Notes: generated by a model not told the origin, from the letters alone. A stretch of DNA of 64,000 bases from JAWOLE01 sp035263845 (GCA_035263845.1 DATFQY010000222.1:47346-111345); one strand, 5' to 3'. Positions 8,185 through 16,752 are shown, numbered from the stretch's first letter. Made by a program: numbers and translations.

Positions 8185-8939
8185 GAGGTCGGAGGGTGGC
8201 GCTATCCTTTCTCTTCGCCGCCTGTCTCCCGATGGCCTGCGGCGAGCAGAAGGCGGCGGCTCCGAAATTGACACCGACGGCCGGCGACGGCGACGCCGAA
8301 CGGCGCGCGAAGATGGTCGAGAGCCAGATCGTGGCCAGGGGAGTCCGCGACCCGCGGGTCCTCGCCGCGATGCGGGAGGTCCCGCGCCACCTCTTCGTTC
8401 CCGCGACGGAGGCTCCCCACGCCTACGAGGACCACCCGCTGCCGATCGGCGGCAACCAGACCATCTCGCAGCCCTACATCGTCGCGCTGATGACGGAGCT
8501 CGCGGAGATCGGGCCCGAGGAGAAGGCGCTCGAGATCGGGACCGGGTCCGGCTACCAGAGCGCGGTGCTTGCCCGCCTGGCCCGCGAGGTCTACTCGATC
8601 GAGATCGTGCCGGAGCTCGCGCGCGACTCCGCCGAGCGCCTGAAGAAGCTCGGCTACAACAACGTCCTCGTCCGCGAGGGGGACGGCTACCGCGGCTGGC
8701 CGGAACAGGCGCCCTTCGACGCGATCATCGTGACGGCCGCTCCGGACCGGATCCCGCAGCCGCTGCTCGACCAGCTCGCCCCGGGCGGGCGAATGGTGAT
8801 CCCGGTCGGCAGTTTCTTCCAGGAGCTCAAGGTGCTCTCCAAGGACAAGAACGGCAAGATCACGGAGAAGGACATCCTCCCCGTGCGCTTCGTCCCGATG
8901 ACCGGGGAGGTCGAGAAGACGCCCGCGAAACCGGAGTGA
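8181..8939 (+). CDS. pcm: Protein-L-isoaspartate O-methyltransferase, exported form
   Basis: 252 residues from a TTG start that overlaps the amidohydrolase stop (TTGA) and has GGAG about 10 nt upstream; a GTG at 8196 has a poorly spaced ribosome site. The start chosen gives a signal-peptide-like N-terminus (basic RGRR, then VALSFLFAACLPMACG), possibly a lipoprotein. The catalytic domain begins near residue 40: MVESQIVARGVRDPRVL, PLPIGGNQTISQPYIVA, SAM-binding EIGTGSGYQSAVL (about 115-127) and FDAIIVTAAPDRIP. The enzyme methylates isoaspartyl residues for repair of aged proteins. Export would place repair in the periplasm. The stop overlaps the next GTG by 4 bp. Confidence 0.92.
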   Translation: MRGRRVALSFLFAACLPMACGEQKAAAPKLTPTAGDGDAERRAKMVESQIVARGVRDPRVLAAMREVPRHLFVPATEAPHAYEDHPLPIGGNQTISQPYIVALMTELAEIGPEEKALEIGTGSGYQSAVLARLAREVYSIEIVPELARDSAERLKKLGYNNVLVREGDGYRGWPEQAPFDAIIVTAAPDRIPQPLLDQLAPGGRMVIPVGSFFQELKVLSKDKNGKITEKDILPVRFVPMTGEVEKTPAKPE

Positions 8940-10216
8940 GCCGGCCCGAGTTCCAGCCGGGCGGCGTTCTGCCGGACGGCACCGCGCCACGCCCCTCGCG
9001 GATGGTCCGGACGTTCCGGGCGTTCACCTATCGGGACTACCGCCTCCTCTGGGCCGGCGCGTTCACCTCGAGCGTCGGCACGTGGATGCAGGAGGTCGCG
9101 CAGAACTGGCTGATCCTGACGATGACGGGGTCGGCCTTCCTGCTCGGCCTCGACGCGTTCCTCGGCGACGCGCCCTTCCTCGCCTTTTCCCTCTTCGGCG
9201 GAGTCCTCGCCGACCGCGTGGACCGCCGCCGGATCCTCCTGACGTCGCAGTTCGTCCAGCTCTCCTCGGCGTTTCTTCTGGCGGGGCTGATCTGGGGGCA
9301 CGCGATCCAGGTCTGGACGATCCTGACGCTTTCCTTCGTCGTCGGCTTCGCGCAGTCCTTCGGGGGGCCCGCATACCAGGCGCTGGTGCCGACGCTCGTG
9401 GACAAGCCGGACCTCCCCAACGCGGTGGCGCTCAACTCGATCCAGTTCAACCTCGCGCGGATCATCGGCCCGGTGCTGGCGGGCCTCGCCTTCTACAAGT
9501 TCGGCGCGGCCGCCTGCTTCGCGTTGAACGGCGTCTCGTTCCTCGCGGTCATCGCGGCGCTCTTCTCCCTCAAGCGCGGGGCGCTCGAGTCGGGAGGAGA
9601 GAAGGCGGAGCCGTTCCGGGAGAGCCTCAAGGCGGGACTGCGGGCCGTGCGGGATGGCACGGCGCTGCGCGGCCTGATCGGCCTGGCGTTCGTCGGGAGC
9701 TTCTGCGCGATGCCGCTCGTGACCTTCCTGCCGGTCTTCGCGCAGAAGGTCTTCCACCGCGACGCCAAGGGGTACGCGACCCTGCTCGCCGCGTTCGGCA
9801 TCGGGGCGGTCGTCGGCGCCGTCGGCATCGCGGGATTCGGCCACGTGCGGCGCAAGGGAATGCTGGCCGTCGCGATGCAGTCGGCCTTCGGCCTGCTGAT
9901 GATCGCCTTCGCCGTCTCGAGGAACCCGGCCGTTTCCTACGCGATCCTCTTCGCGGCCGGCGCCGCCCTGATGATCGTCTTCGCGATGTTCATGACGCTC
10001 GTTCAGGCCAACGTCGAGGACCGGCTCCGAGGGCGCGTCGTCTCCGTCTACACGCTGGCGTTCCGCGGGGCGATGCCCCTGGGCAACCTGGCGGCGGGCG
10101 CGCTGGCGAGCTGGCTGACCGCACCGAAGGTCCTGATCCTCGACGGAATCGTCCTCGTCCTGATGGGAGCGGTCGTGCTCGCCCGCCACCGAACCGCGGG
10201 CGTGACCTCCCTCTAG
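8936..10216 (+). CDS. MFS transporter, EntS/MFS_3-like exporter
   Basis: 426 residues with about twelve hydrophobic segments after a ~25-residue polar N-terminus. Family marks are FRAFTYRDYRLLWAGAFTSS at the start of helix 1, the NWLILTMTGSAFLLGL segment, and the loop GGVLADRVDRRRILL between helices 2 and 3. This subfamily includes the enterobactin exporter EntS and many putative drug or metabolite exporters. GTG start overlapping the pcm stop (GTGA). It is the last gene of the amidohydrolase-pcm-MFS unit and converges on the tRNA. Substrate unknown. Confidence 0.88.
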   Translation: MSRPEFQPGGVLPDGTAPRPSRMVRTFRAFTYRDYRLLWAGAFTSSVGTWMQEVAQNWLILTMTGSAFLLGLDAFLGDAPFLAFSLFGGVLADRVDRRRILLTSQFVQLSSAFLLAGLIWGHAIQVWTILTLSFVVGFAQSFGGPAYQALVPTLVDKPDLPNAVALNSIQFNLARIIGPVLAGLAFYKFGAAACFALNGVSFLAVIAALFSLKRGALESGGEKAEPFRESLKAGLRAVRDGTALRGLIGLAFVGSFCAMPLVTFLPVFAQKVFHRDAKGYATLLAAFGIGAVVGAVGIAGFGHVRRKGMLAVAMQSAFGLLMIAFAVSRNPAVSYAILFAAGAALMIVFAMFMTLVQANVEDRLRGRVVSVYTLAFRGAMPLGNLAAGALASWLTAPKVLILDGIVLVLMGAVVLARHRTAGVTSL

Positions 10217-10235
10217 AAGTTTCAGGTTCGGGAGC

Positions 10236-10313
10236 TGGTGGAGCTGACCGGGATCGAACCGGCGACCTCCTGAGTGCGATTCAGGCGCTCTCCCAAAACT
10301 GAGCTACAGCCCC
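10236..10313 (-). tRNA. tRNA-Ala (anticodon CGC), CCA encoded
   Basis: Read on the minus strand, a 78-nt cloverleaf starts GGGGCTGTAGCTCAG and ends CAGCTCCACCA. The acceptor stem pairs GGGGCTG with CAGCTCC and includes a G-U at the third pair, the classic alanine identity element. The anticodon stem is CCTGA/TCAGG with loop ATCGCAC, giving anticodon CGC for GCG codons. The T arm GCCGG-TTCGATC-CCGGT is intact. The CCA tail is encoded. The D loop is slightly long at ten nucleotides. It lies 26 bp downstream of the BrkB-family gene on the same strand. Confidence 0.95.
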
Positions 10314-10339
10314 AGCGAAGACGCGGAGGATACCATGCG

Positions 10340-11596
10340 TCAGCGCCGTTTCAGGAAGTCGGAGAGGGGCATTCCCAGCAGGGCCCGCCGCTCGCCCTGG
10401 AGGCGCGCGAATAGGGGCTCGAGGATCTCGACCACCTGGTCTTCCTCGTCGGGAGTGATCGAGAAGAGGTCGGGGGAGAGCGCGTCCACCACCTGCGCGA
10501 CCGTGATCCGGCGGGCCGGCCGCGTCAGGGCAAACCCCTTGGCCGGGTCCCCGGTGATGAGGCCCGCCTTCTCGAGCTTTCCCAGGATTTTCTCGGCCTC
10601 GAGGGAGTTCTCCTCCTGCTGCGTGTAGAGCTCGCGCAGGTCGTGGGTCCCGCCCCGCGCGAGCTGCAGGAGCATTCGGATCGCGTTCTCTGCAGCGCCC
10701 GCGCGCGGACCGCCGATCCGGCGGCGGCCGACCGCGTGGACCTGGAGGACATGGACGAGCTCCACGCCCATGAGGATCAGGACCCAGACGAAGTACACCG
10801 AGAGCAGCATCAGGAGGATCAGCGTCAGCGAGCCGGTGATCAGGTTGACCTTCGAGAGGGCCCGGACGTAGAGGCCGAAGAGAAACCGCAGCAGCTCCAG
10901 CAGCACCGCGACGCACGCTCCGCCGGCCGCCGCCCGCGTCCACTTTACGGGCGCGTTGGGCAGCATCTTGTAGAGCAGCGTGAGCGCGGCGAACTCGATC
11001 AGCATGGGGAAGAAGAAGTCCGTGGCCGGGGCCGAGAGGATCTCGTTGGCCATCGTGAAGCGCTTGACGAACCGGACGCCCAGCGCGATCGAGCCGATCA
11101 GGAGGGCCAGCGCCCCGAGGCTGGCCGTGTAGAGGAGCAGGCGCGGGACGAGCCGGCGGCGCCGGGGAGCTCCCCAGACCGTGTTGACGATGCCTTCGAT
11201 GATGAACAGGAGCCGCAGCGACGCGACGAAGAGCAGGAGCAGGCCGATGCCGGTGATCGTGCTCGACTCGTGGATGAAGTCCCGCAGGCTCTCGGTGACC
11301 TGGGCGCTGTGGTACGGGAGAATCACGTTGACGAGGTCGAAGATCGTGGCCACGTTCTGCTTGAAGAACGTCGCCAGGAAGAGGGCAAAGGTCGCCAGCA
11401 GCGGGACCGCCGTCAGCAGCGTCGTGAACGCGAGCGAGGCGGCGAGGTCCTCGCCTCGGTCGGCGCGGAAGCCGTGGTAGGTCTCCAGCACCGCTGCGGA
11501 GATCGTCTGGAAGAGCGCGCGGGCCCCTCTCGGACGGTGCTCCGCGGTCCGCGAATCCGCTTGCTCGCGGCGCGCCGGAGAAGGAGACCTCTCCAC
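10340..11596 (-). CDS. YihY/BrkB ("virulence factor BrkB") family membrane protein
   Basis: 418 residues from a GTG start. The first ~280 residues are the YihY/UPF0761 membrane domain with about six helices; EDLAASLAFTTLLTAVPLL and FFFPMLIEFAALTLLYKMLPN are characteristic. The C-terminal ~130 residues form a cytosolic winged-helix-like region (EAEKILGKLEKAGLITGDP) that also occurs in longer family members. The family was once mislabelled ribonuclease BN; its function remains poorly defined. It is divergent from the DUF883-like gene, sharing a short A+T-rich promoter region around 11605-11615. Confidence 0.88.
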   Translation of the reverse strand: MERSPSPARREQADSRTAEHRPRGARALFQTISAAVLETYHGFRADRGEDLAASLAFTTLLTAVPLLATFALFLATFFKQNVATIFDLVNVILPYHSAQVTESLRDFIHESSTITGIGLLLLFVASLRLLFIIEGIVNTVWGAPRRRRLVPRLLLYTASLGALALLIGSIALGVRFVKRFTMANEILSAPATDFFFPMLIEFAALTLLYKMLPNAPVKWTRAAAGGACVAVLLELLRFLFGLYVRALSKVNLITGSLTLILLMLLSVYFVWVLILMGVELVHVLQVHAVGRRRIGGPRAGAAENAIRMLLQLARGGTHDLRELYTQQEENSLEAEKILGKLEKAGLITGDPAKGFALTRPARRITVAQVVDALSPDLFSITPDEEDQVVEILEPLFARLQGERRALLGMPLSDFLKRR

Positions 11597-11640
11597 GAGG
11601 CAAGGGTATATGATCCGGCTTTCGAAACCGGAGGTGGCGG

Positions 11641-11931
11641 ATGGCCAAGGAAACGCCCTTCGATCGCGCCCGCGACTACGTCGAGGAGAAGATCGAGGAG
11701 ACCAAGGAAGTCCTGGGGGATTCCTACACGAAGGCCCGGGATCAGTTCGACGACGTGAGCGGCGACGTCCGCAAGGGCATGAAGGCCGCGGCGAAGCGCC
11801 TGGAAAAAGACTACGGGGACGTCTGGGAAGACCTGCTGGACTACGTCAAGGGGAATCCGGGCACCGCGGTGGCCGTCTCCCTCGGCGTCGGCTTCCTCCT
11901 CGGCTTCTTCCTCCGTGGGGGCGACGACTAA
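11641..11931 (+). CDS. DUF883/YqjD-like tail-anchored small protein
   Basis: 96 residues. A highly charged amphipathic helical body (VEEKIEETKEVLGDSYTKA) precedes PGTAVAVSLGVGFLLGFFLRGGDD, a glycine-containing C-terminal helix like that of ElaB/YqjD/DUF883 proteins. Those proteins anchor in the inner membrane and several bind stationary-phase ribosomes. A Shine-Dalgarno (CCGGAGGTGG) precedes the ATG and a TATGAT box lies further upstream at about 11610. The role in this organism is inferred from architecture only. Confidence 0.7.
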   Translation: MAKETPFDRARDYVEEKIEETKEVLGDSYTKARDQFDDVSGDVRKGMKAAAKRLEKDYGDVWEDLLDYVKGNPGTAVAVSLGVGFLLGFFLRGGDD

Positions 11932-12257
11932 CCCCGACGGTCCGGGTCGCTTTCGTCATCCAATCCCCCTTAGGGAGACCCCGCCTTCCCCGGCTTGACG
12001 TCTGTTGAGGCTGGCAAGAGTTCAGCTCCTCGTGTCGCGTCGCTGAAGCCCCGGCGGCGGTGGAGCCTCCCGCGGCGGCCATGAGCGAAGGAGCGCACCG
12101 CGGAGCTTCTGGAGCCACGCTGCGAATGCGACTGAGCGACGAGCGGCGGCCCGGAACTCCAGTTCGCGGCCGGGCCGACGCGTGCCGACGAGGGAGGCGC
12201 AACCGACGCCGGGGCGGATGTTACGAATGAATCTGGAATCGGGAAACGGCGGCGGGA
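11932..12257. other. 326-bp intergenic region, no gene identified
   Basis: Strongly G+C-rich. It holds overlapping minus-strand open frames of 81-118 codons, with low-complexity Arg/Pro/Ala-rich translations and no ribosome site or recognisable domain. No clear terminator, riboswitch or tRNA was seen. Its right end abuts the CATAAT box of selD. It might be a dispersed repeat, which cannot be judged from one copy. Confidence 0.5.
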
Positions 12258-12263
12258 CATAAT
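12258..12263 (+). promoter_or_regulatory. -10-like hexamer CATAAT before selD
   Basis: CATAAT (five of six matches to TATAAT) ends 6 nt before the GTG at 12270, with no Shine-Dalgarno between. This supports GTG 12270 as the start of selD and suggests leaderless translation. Confidence 0.45.
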
Positions 12264-12269
12264 CCAAGC

Positions 12270-13394
12270 GTGAGTTACAAGAAGGCGGGCTATCCCGCGC
12301 TCTCGACGTTCGCGTCGAGTGCGGGTTGAGCCTGCAAGATCGGTCAGTTCGACCTCTCAGCGCTTCTCTCGAAGCTTCCGTCTCCGGCGGACCCGGCGCT
12401 GCTGGTGGGCAACGCCCAGGCCGACGACGCGGCCGTGTACCGCATCGGCGGCGGTAAGGTCCTCGTCCAGACGGTGGATTTCTTCACGCCGGTCGTGGAC
12501 GATCCGTACCTCTTCGGCCAGATCGCGGCGGCCAACGCGCTCTCCGACGTCTACGCGATGGGAGCGAAGCCGGTCCTCGCGCTGGCCCTCGCCGCGTTTC
12601 CGACGACGGTCCTGCCGCCCGAGGTCTTCGAGGAGATCCTTCGCGGCGGGGTCGAGAAGGTCGCCGAGGCGGGCGCGGTCGTCGGGGGAGGGCACTCCAT
12701 CGACCACGACATCCCTCTCTACGGGCTCTCGGTGACCGGGCTGGCCGATGAGGCGCGGATCACGCGCAACGCCGGGGCGCGTCCCGGCGACGCGCTGGTC
12801 TTGACCAAGCCGCTCGGGATCGGCGTGACCGTCTGCGCGGGGCGCGCCGACACGATCGCCGGAGAGGGAGCGGCCCGCTTCTTCCACAGAAACCTCCTGA
12901 CCGACGGCGAGATGGAATCCGCCGTCCAGGCGATGACGATGCTCAACCGCGCCGCGGCCGAGGCGATGGAAGGCTTCGAAGTCCACGCCGCGACCGACGT
13001 GACCGGGTACGGCCTCCTCGGCCATGCCCACGAGATGATGGAAGCGTCCGCCGTGACGGGGGAGTTCGGCGTCGAAAAGATCCCGCTTCTGCCCGCGGCT
13101 CGGCGGCTCGCCGCGAAGGGGATCGCGCCGGACGGCTCGCGGGTCAACGTCCGCAGCATGAAGCCGAGGGTCGAGGCGGGGCCAGGCGTGAGCGAAGAGG
13201 ATTTCCTGCTTCTCTGCGACGCGCAGACTTCCGGGGGATTGCTGGTCGCGCTGCCGTCTTCCTCGGCGCAGAGTTACGCGGACCGGTGCCGCGAGCGCGG
13301 GGCCGCTTGCGCGGCGGTCGTCGGACGGGTCGTCGAGCGGGGGAACACGGCGCTTCGCGTGGTGAAAGGGGGGACTGGTGGCGAAAGAGGATGA
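12270..13394 (+). CDS. selD: Selenide, water dikinase (SelD) with in-frame UGA selenocysteine
   Basis: Reading from GTG 12270 through the TGA at 12327-12329 gives a 374-residue selenophosphate synthetase. The segment SSAG-U-ACKIG aligns with E. coli GAGCGCKIS, so the UGA sits exactly at catalytic Cys17 (residue 20 here) and the essential Lys follows three residues later (residue 23). The rest matches the family throughout: LLVGNAQADDAAVY, TVDFFTPVVDDPYLFGQIAA, GGGHSIDHDIPLYGLSVTG, TKPLGIGV, ATDVTGYGLLGH and CDAQTSGGLL. The enzyme makes selenophosphate from selenide and ATP for selenocysteine and selenouridine. An ATG at 12405 would discard the catalytic segment, so recoding is much more likely than a late start. 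The DUF2007 gene overlaps its 3' end by 17 bp. Confidence 0.93.
12327..12359 (+). promoter_or_regulatory. Candidate bacterial SECIS hairpin in selD
   Basis: Directly at and after the UGA, the mRNA can pair TGAG (12327-12330) with CTCA (12356-12359), and GGTC (12342-12345) with GACC (12351-12354) around an AGTTC loop. Bacterial SECIS elements are stem-loops immediately 3' of the UGA, often with a G-U in the apical part. The position fits; the pairing is short and is only a hand fold. Confidence 0.4.
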
Positions 13395-13665
13395 CGAGGC
13401 GGAGTGGGTCGAGGTCGCGTCCACCGGCCAGGATGAAGAGGCTTCCCTGATCGCCGGCCTCCTCGAGTCCGAGGAGATCCCCGTCGAGATCGAGGGCCCC
13501 ACGGGCGGGTCGCCGTGGCCCGAGAACCTCGGGGCGTTCGGCGTCAGCCGCGTGCTCGTTCCGCCGGAGCGGGCGGCCGACGCGCGCGCGGTGCTCGAAC
13601 GGCGCGAGCGGGAGTTCCAGAGCGAGGCGCCGGAGGTTTCCCCCGAGGACGACGCCGCGGAATGA
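13378..13665 (+). CDS. DUF2007-family small protein
   Basis: 95 residues from a GTG start overlapping the end of selD. The body EWVEVASTGQDEEASLIAGLLESEEIPVEIEG followed by RVLVPPERAADARAVLE matches the DUF2007 ("putative signal transducing protein") pattern, an ACT-like ferredoxin fold beginning with a strand and an EA-x-LI-x-GLLES helix. The tail is acidic. The function of the family is not established. The stop overlaps the kinase start (ATGA), so selD, this gene and the kinase probably share a transcript. Confidence 0.75.
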   Translation: MAKEDDEAEWVEVASTGQDEEASLIAGLLESEEIPVEIEGPTGGSPWPENLGAFGVSRVLVPPERAADARAVLERREREFQSEAPEVSPEDDAAE

Positions 13666-15572
13666 CCCTGTCGCTGGGCTCAAAGCTCGGGCGATTCGAG
13701 ATCACCGGAGTCCTGGGCGAAGGCGCGATGGGGACGGTGTACCTCGCGCACGATCCCCAGATCGAGCGGCCCGTGGCAGTCAAGACGCTGCGGATCGAGG
13801 CCGGGCGCGAGAGGGCCGAGGAGCTGGCCAGCCGGTTCCTGAAGGAGGCGAAGCTCGCCGGCCGCCTCCAGCATCCCAACGTCGTCACGATCTACGAGGC
13901 CGGGCGGGACCAGGGCGTGGACTTCATCGCGATGGAGTACGTAGACGGCGAGCCGCTCAACCGCCTGCTCTCGGACCAGGACTTCTCCCTCTCCGAGAGG
14001 ATCGAGGTGGTCCGTCAGGCGGCGTTCGCCCTCGAGCACGCGCACGAGAGGGGGGTGCTCCACCGCGACATCAAGCCCGGGAACATCCTGATCACGCGCG
14101 AGGGGCGCGTGAAGGTGGCCGACTTCGGCATCGGCAAGCTGCTGGAGGGGACCGGCGACCTGACCCGGACCGGGCAGATGCTCGGAAGCCCCGCCTACAT
14201 GTCGCCGGAGCAGATCCGCGGCGAGAAGCTCGACGGGAGGAGCGACTTCTTCTCGCTCGCCGTCGTCTTCTACGAGCTGCTGACCGGGTCGCGCCCGTTC
14301 CCCGGAGACACGATCACGACTCTCGTCTACCAGATCCTCCACACGGAGCCCCGCGATCCGCTGCGGCTGCGGGCGGACCTTCCACGCTCCACCCGAGACG
14401 TCTTCGCGCGCCTTCTCGCGAAAGCGCCCGAGAAGCGTCCGGCCGGGGCGAAGGAATTCCTCCGCGAGGTCGGCGCCATCGAGAAGGAAGTCGAGAGCCT
14501 CCACCTCCAGACCCGGCCCCTCGCCGTGACACCTGGCGCCGCCGCCGTGGCCCGCGCCGCCGCCGCGGAGCCGCCGGAGGAACGGGTCGGGACGCAGACC
14601 TCCGAACCCGCGCCAGCGCCCCGCGCCTCGGGTTTGACGTACCTTCTCGCGATCGCCGCGGTCCTCCTGGTCGGCGCCATCGGCTTCGCGCTCTGGCGGA
14701 GGTCGAGGCCGGTCGCGGAGGCCGCCCCCGCCCCGACTGCGGCCGCCGTTGTGCCCGCGCCTCCCACGGCGGCGCCCGCCGTCCCGACCGAGGCGGCCGC
14801 CGCCGCGCCCGCGGCGACTCCGGATTCGGTGGCGACCGCGGCCGCGCTGCCGACCCGAGGACCCCGCGAGGCCGCGGACGCGAGCGTCGGGGTCCCGCGG
14901 TCGGGCGGCGGCGCGGAGCCGGCGCCCCGAGGCCGCCGGCCGACGGTTCCTCCGCAAGTTGCCCGAAACGAGCCTGCGCCGGCTCCTCCCGAATCGGCGC
15001 CCGCGGCGATTCCGTCGGGGTCCTTGCCGGATCGAAGCGTGCAGACCCGGCGCTACGCCAAGTTCAGCGTCAGCCCCGACCAGGCGCGCATCTACGTGGA
15101 CGGGCGCTACGTCGGGATCGCCGACGACTGGGACGACCACGGCGGCGGAAAGACGCTGGAGTTCTCGCGCGAGGGACCGCACCGCGTGCGGCTCGAGCTG
15201 CCCGGCTACCGGACGCTGAACCTGGAGATCGTTTCGACGCCTTCCGCTAAGGACGAGACGGTGGACATCGGGGACGACCTCCAGCGCGAATCCAAGGTCG
15301 AGTACCCGAAGATCCCGAAGCTGGACGACCGGACCGTCGGGCCGGTCGAGTTCAACGTGACGCCTCCGGACGCCGAGCTGTCGGAGGGCGGCCGCGTCCT
15401 GGGCCCCGTCTCCTCCTTCGGTCCCGGCTCTCCTCTCCGGCTGACGGGCCCCGCCGTCCACGACTTCACGCTGACCGCGCCCGGCTACAAGCCGCGGCAT
15501 CTGCGGATCCTCGTCGGTTCCAACGCCGGACGCGACGTGGCCAAGGTCAAGCTCGAACTGAAGAAGGAATGA
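13662..15572 (+). CDS. PASTA-less Ser/Thr protein kinase with membrane span and PEGA domains
   Basis: 636 residues; the ATG overlaps the DUF2007 stop. The kinase domain (about 1-275) has glycine loop LGEGAMGTVYLAHD, catalytic VAVKTLRI lysine, HRDIKPGNIL, DFGIGKLLEG and SPAYMSPEQ. A proline/alanine-rich juxtamembrane region precedes one membrane helix at about 326-346 (LTYLLAIAAVLLVGAIGFALW). The extracytoplasmic part has a long Ala/Pro linker and two PEGA-like beta domains: FSVSPDQARIYVDGRYVGIA with LELPGYRTL, and FNVTPPDAELSEGG with LTAPGYKPRHL. The PEGA modules may bind envelope polymers and signal to the cytoplasmic kinase. Confidence 0.92.
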   Translation: MTLSLGSKLGRFEITGVLGEGAMGTVYLAHDPQIERPVAVKTLRIEAGRERAEELASRFLKEAKLAGRLQHPNVVTIYEAGRDQGVDFIAMEYVDGEPLNRLLSDQDFSLSERIEVVRQAAFALEHAHERGVLHRDIKPGNILITREGRVKVADFGIGKLLEGTGDLTRTGQMLGSPAYMSPEQIRGEKLDGRSDFFSLAVVFYELLTGSRPFPGDTITTLVYQILHTEPRDPLRLRADLPRSTRDVFARLLAKAPEKRPAGAKEFLREVGAIEKEVESLHLQTRPLAVTPGAAAVARAAAAEPPEERVGTQTSEPAPAPRASGLTYLLAIAAVLLVGAIGFALWRRSRPVAEAAPAPTAAAVVPAPPTAAPAVPTEAAAAAPAATPDSVATAAALPTRGPREAADASVGVPRSGGGAEPAPRGRRPTVPPQVARNEPAPAPPESAPAAIPSGSLPDRSVQTRRYAKFSVSPDQARIYVDGRYVGIADDWDDHGGGKTLEFSREGPHRVRLELPGYRTLNLEIVSTPSAKDETVDIGDDLQRESKVEYPKIPKLDDRTVGPVEFNVTPPDAELSEGGRVLGPVSSFGPGSPLRLTGPAVHDFTLTAPGYKPRHLRILVGSNAGRDVAKVKLELKKE

Positions 15573-15633
15573 TCGGTCGGGGACCGGACGCGTCATTCGC
15601 CGCCGACTCTCCTTGTGCTAATTTCCCCTCCTC

Positions 15634-16752
15634 ATGTCCTCATCCGCGGAGGCCGTGTCGCTCAAAAGGACCCCGCTCTATTCGCTGCACCGCGAGCTTG
15701 GAGCGAAGCTGATCGACTTCGGCGGCTGGGAGATGCCGGTCCAGTACCAGGGGATCCTCGAAGAGCACCGCGCGGTCCGAGAGCGCGCCGGCATCTTCGA
15801 CGTCTCGCACATGGGAGAGCTGGAGCTCACCGGGCCTTCCTCGCTCGACTCCCTCCAGAAGCTCACGCCCAACGATGTCGGCAAGCTCTCCGACGGGCGC
15901 TGCCATTACTCGGCGTTCCTCACGGAGCGGGGGACCTTCGTGGACGACCTGCTCGTCTACCGCCGGTCCGCCGACTCGTACCTCCTCGTCGTCAACGCGT
16001 CCAACACGCCCAAGGACTTCGCCTGGGCGAAGGAGCACGCCGGCGGGGCGAAGGTCGAGAACCGCAGCGACGACTACGCGCTCCTCGCCGTCCAGGGGCC
16101 GAAGGCGGCGGAGATCACGGCGAGGGTCTGCGCGTCAGACCCCTCCGACCTTCCGTACTATGGCTTCCGCGAGATCGCCGTCCTCGGGACCCCAGCGATC
16201 GTCTCGCGCACCGGCTACACGGGAGAGGACGGCTTCGAGCTGTACCTGTCGCCGGACAGCGCCGAGAAAGTCTTTCGCGCGCTCCTCGAGGCCGGCAAGC
16301 CCGAGGGGATCCAGCCGTGCGGCCTCGGCGCCCGCGACACACTGCGGCTCGAGGCGAAGATGGCCCTCTACGGAAACGACATCGACGACACGATCACGCC
16401 GTGGGAGGCGGACCTGGGGTGGATCGTCAAGATGAAGAAGGGAGACTTCGTCGGCCGCGACGCGCTCGAGAAGCAGAAAGCGCAGGGCGTGCCGCGCCGG
16501 CTCGTCGGGTTCGAGATGAGCGACCGCGGAATCGCCCGGCACGGCTACGCCGCGCAGACCGAGGCGGGCGCCGGCCTCGTGACTTCGGGCACGCACTCGC
16601 CCACGCTCGGCAAGCCGATCGGCCTCGCCCTGCTGCCGGCGGCGGCCGCGGCGGTCGGTTCGGAGTTCTCCGTGGACATCCGCGGGCGCCAGGCGCGCGC
16701 CCGGGTCGTCGAGACGCCGTTCTACAAGCGCAAGAAGGAGGTATCGGCTTGA
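15634..16752 (+). CDS. gcvT: Glycine cleavage T protein, aminomethyltransferase
   Basis: 372 residues, normal length for GcvT. It transfers the methylene group from the H-protein aminomethyl-lipoyl arm to tetrahydrofolate and releases ammonia. Signature regions: LHRELGAKLIDFGGWEMPVQY at the N-terminus, GIFDVSHMGELELTG, RTGYTGEDGFELYL, and ARDTLRLEAKMALYGNDID with the catalytic aspartate region. It starts the operon gcvT-gcvH-gcvPA-gcvPB, whose genes overlap by 4 bp at each junction. The L protein (lpd) is not in the window. A TAATTT box lies 9 nt before the ATG; the intervening sequence has only a poor ribosome site. Confidence 0.96.
   Translation: MSSSAEAVSLKRTPLYSLHRELGAKLIDFGGWEMPVQYQGILEEHRAVRERAGIFDVSHMGELELTGPSSLDSLQKLTPNDVGKLSDGRCHYSAFLTERGTFVDDLLVYRRSADSYLLVVNASNTPKDFAWAKEHAGGAKVENRSDDYALLAVQGPKAAEITARVCASDPSDLPYYGFREIAVLGTPAIVSRTGYTGEDGFELYLSPDSAEKVFRALLEAGKPEGIQPCGLGARDTLRLEAKMALYGNDIDDTITPWEADLGWIVKMKKGDFVGRDALEKQKAQGVPRRLVGFEMSDRGIARHGYAAQTEAGAGLVTSGTHSPTLGKPIGLALLPAAAAAVGSEFSVDIRGRQARARVVETPFYKRKKEVSA

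Noticed and set aside
12022..12267. 81-codon minus-strand ORF upstream of selD
   Set aside because: Arg/Pro-rich translation, no ribosome site, no recognised domain, and it abuts the selD promoter.
12327..12329. selD as a pseudogene broken by a stop codon
   Set aside because: The single UGA is exactly at the catalytic residue and the flanking sequence is fully conserved, so selenocysteine is the better explanation.
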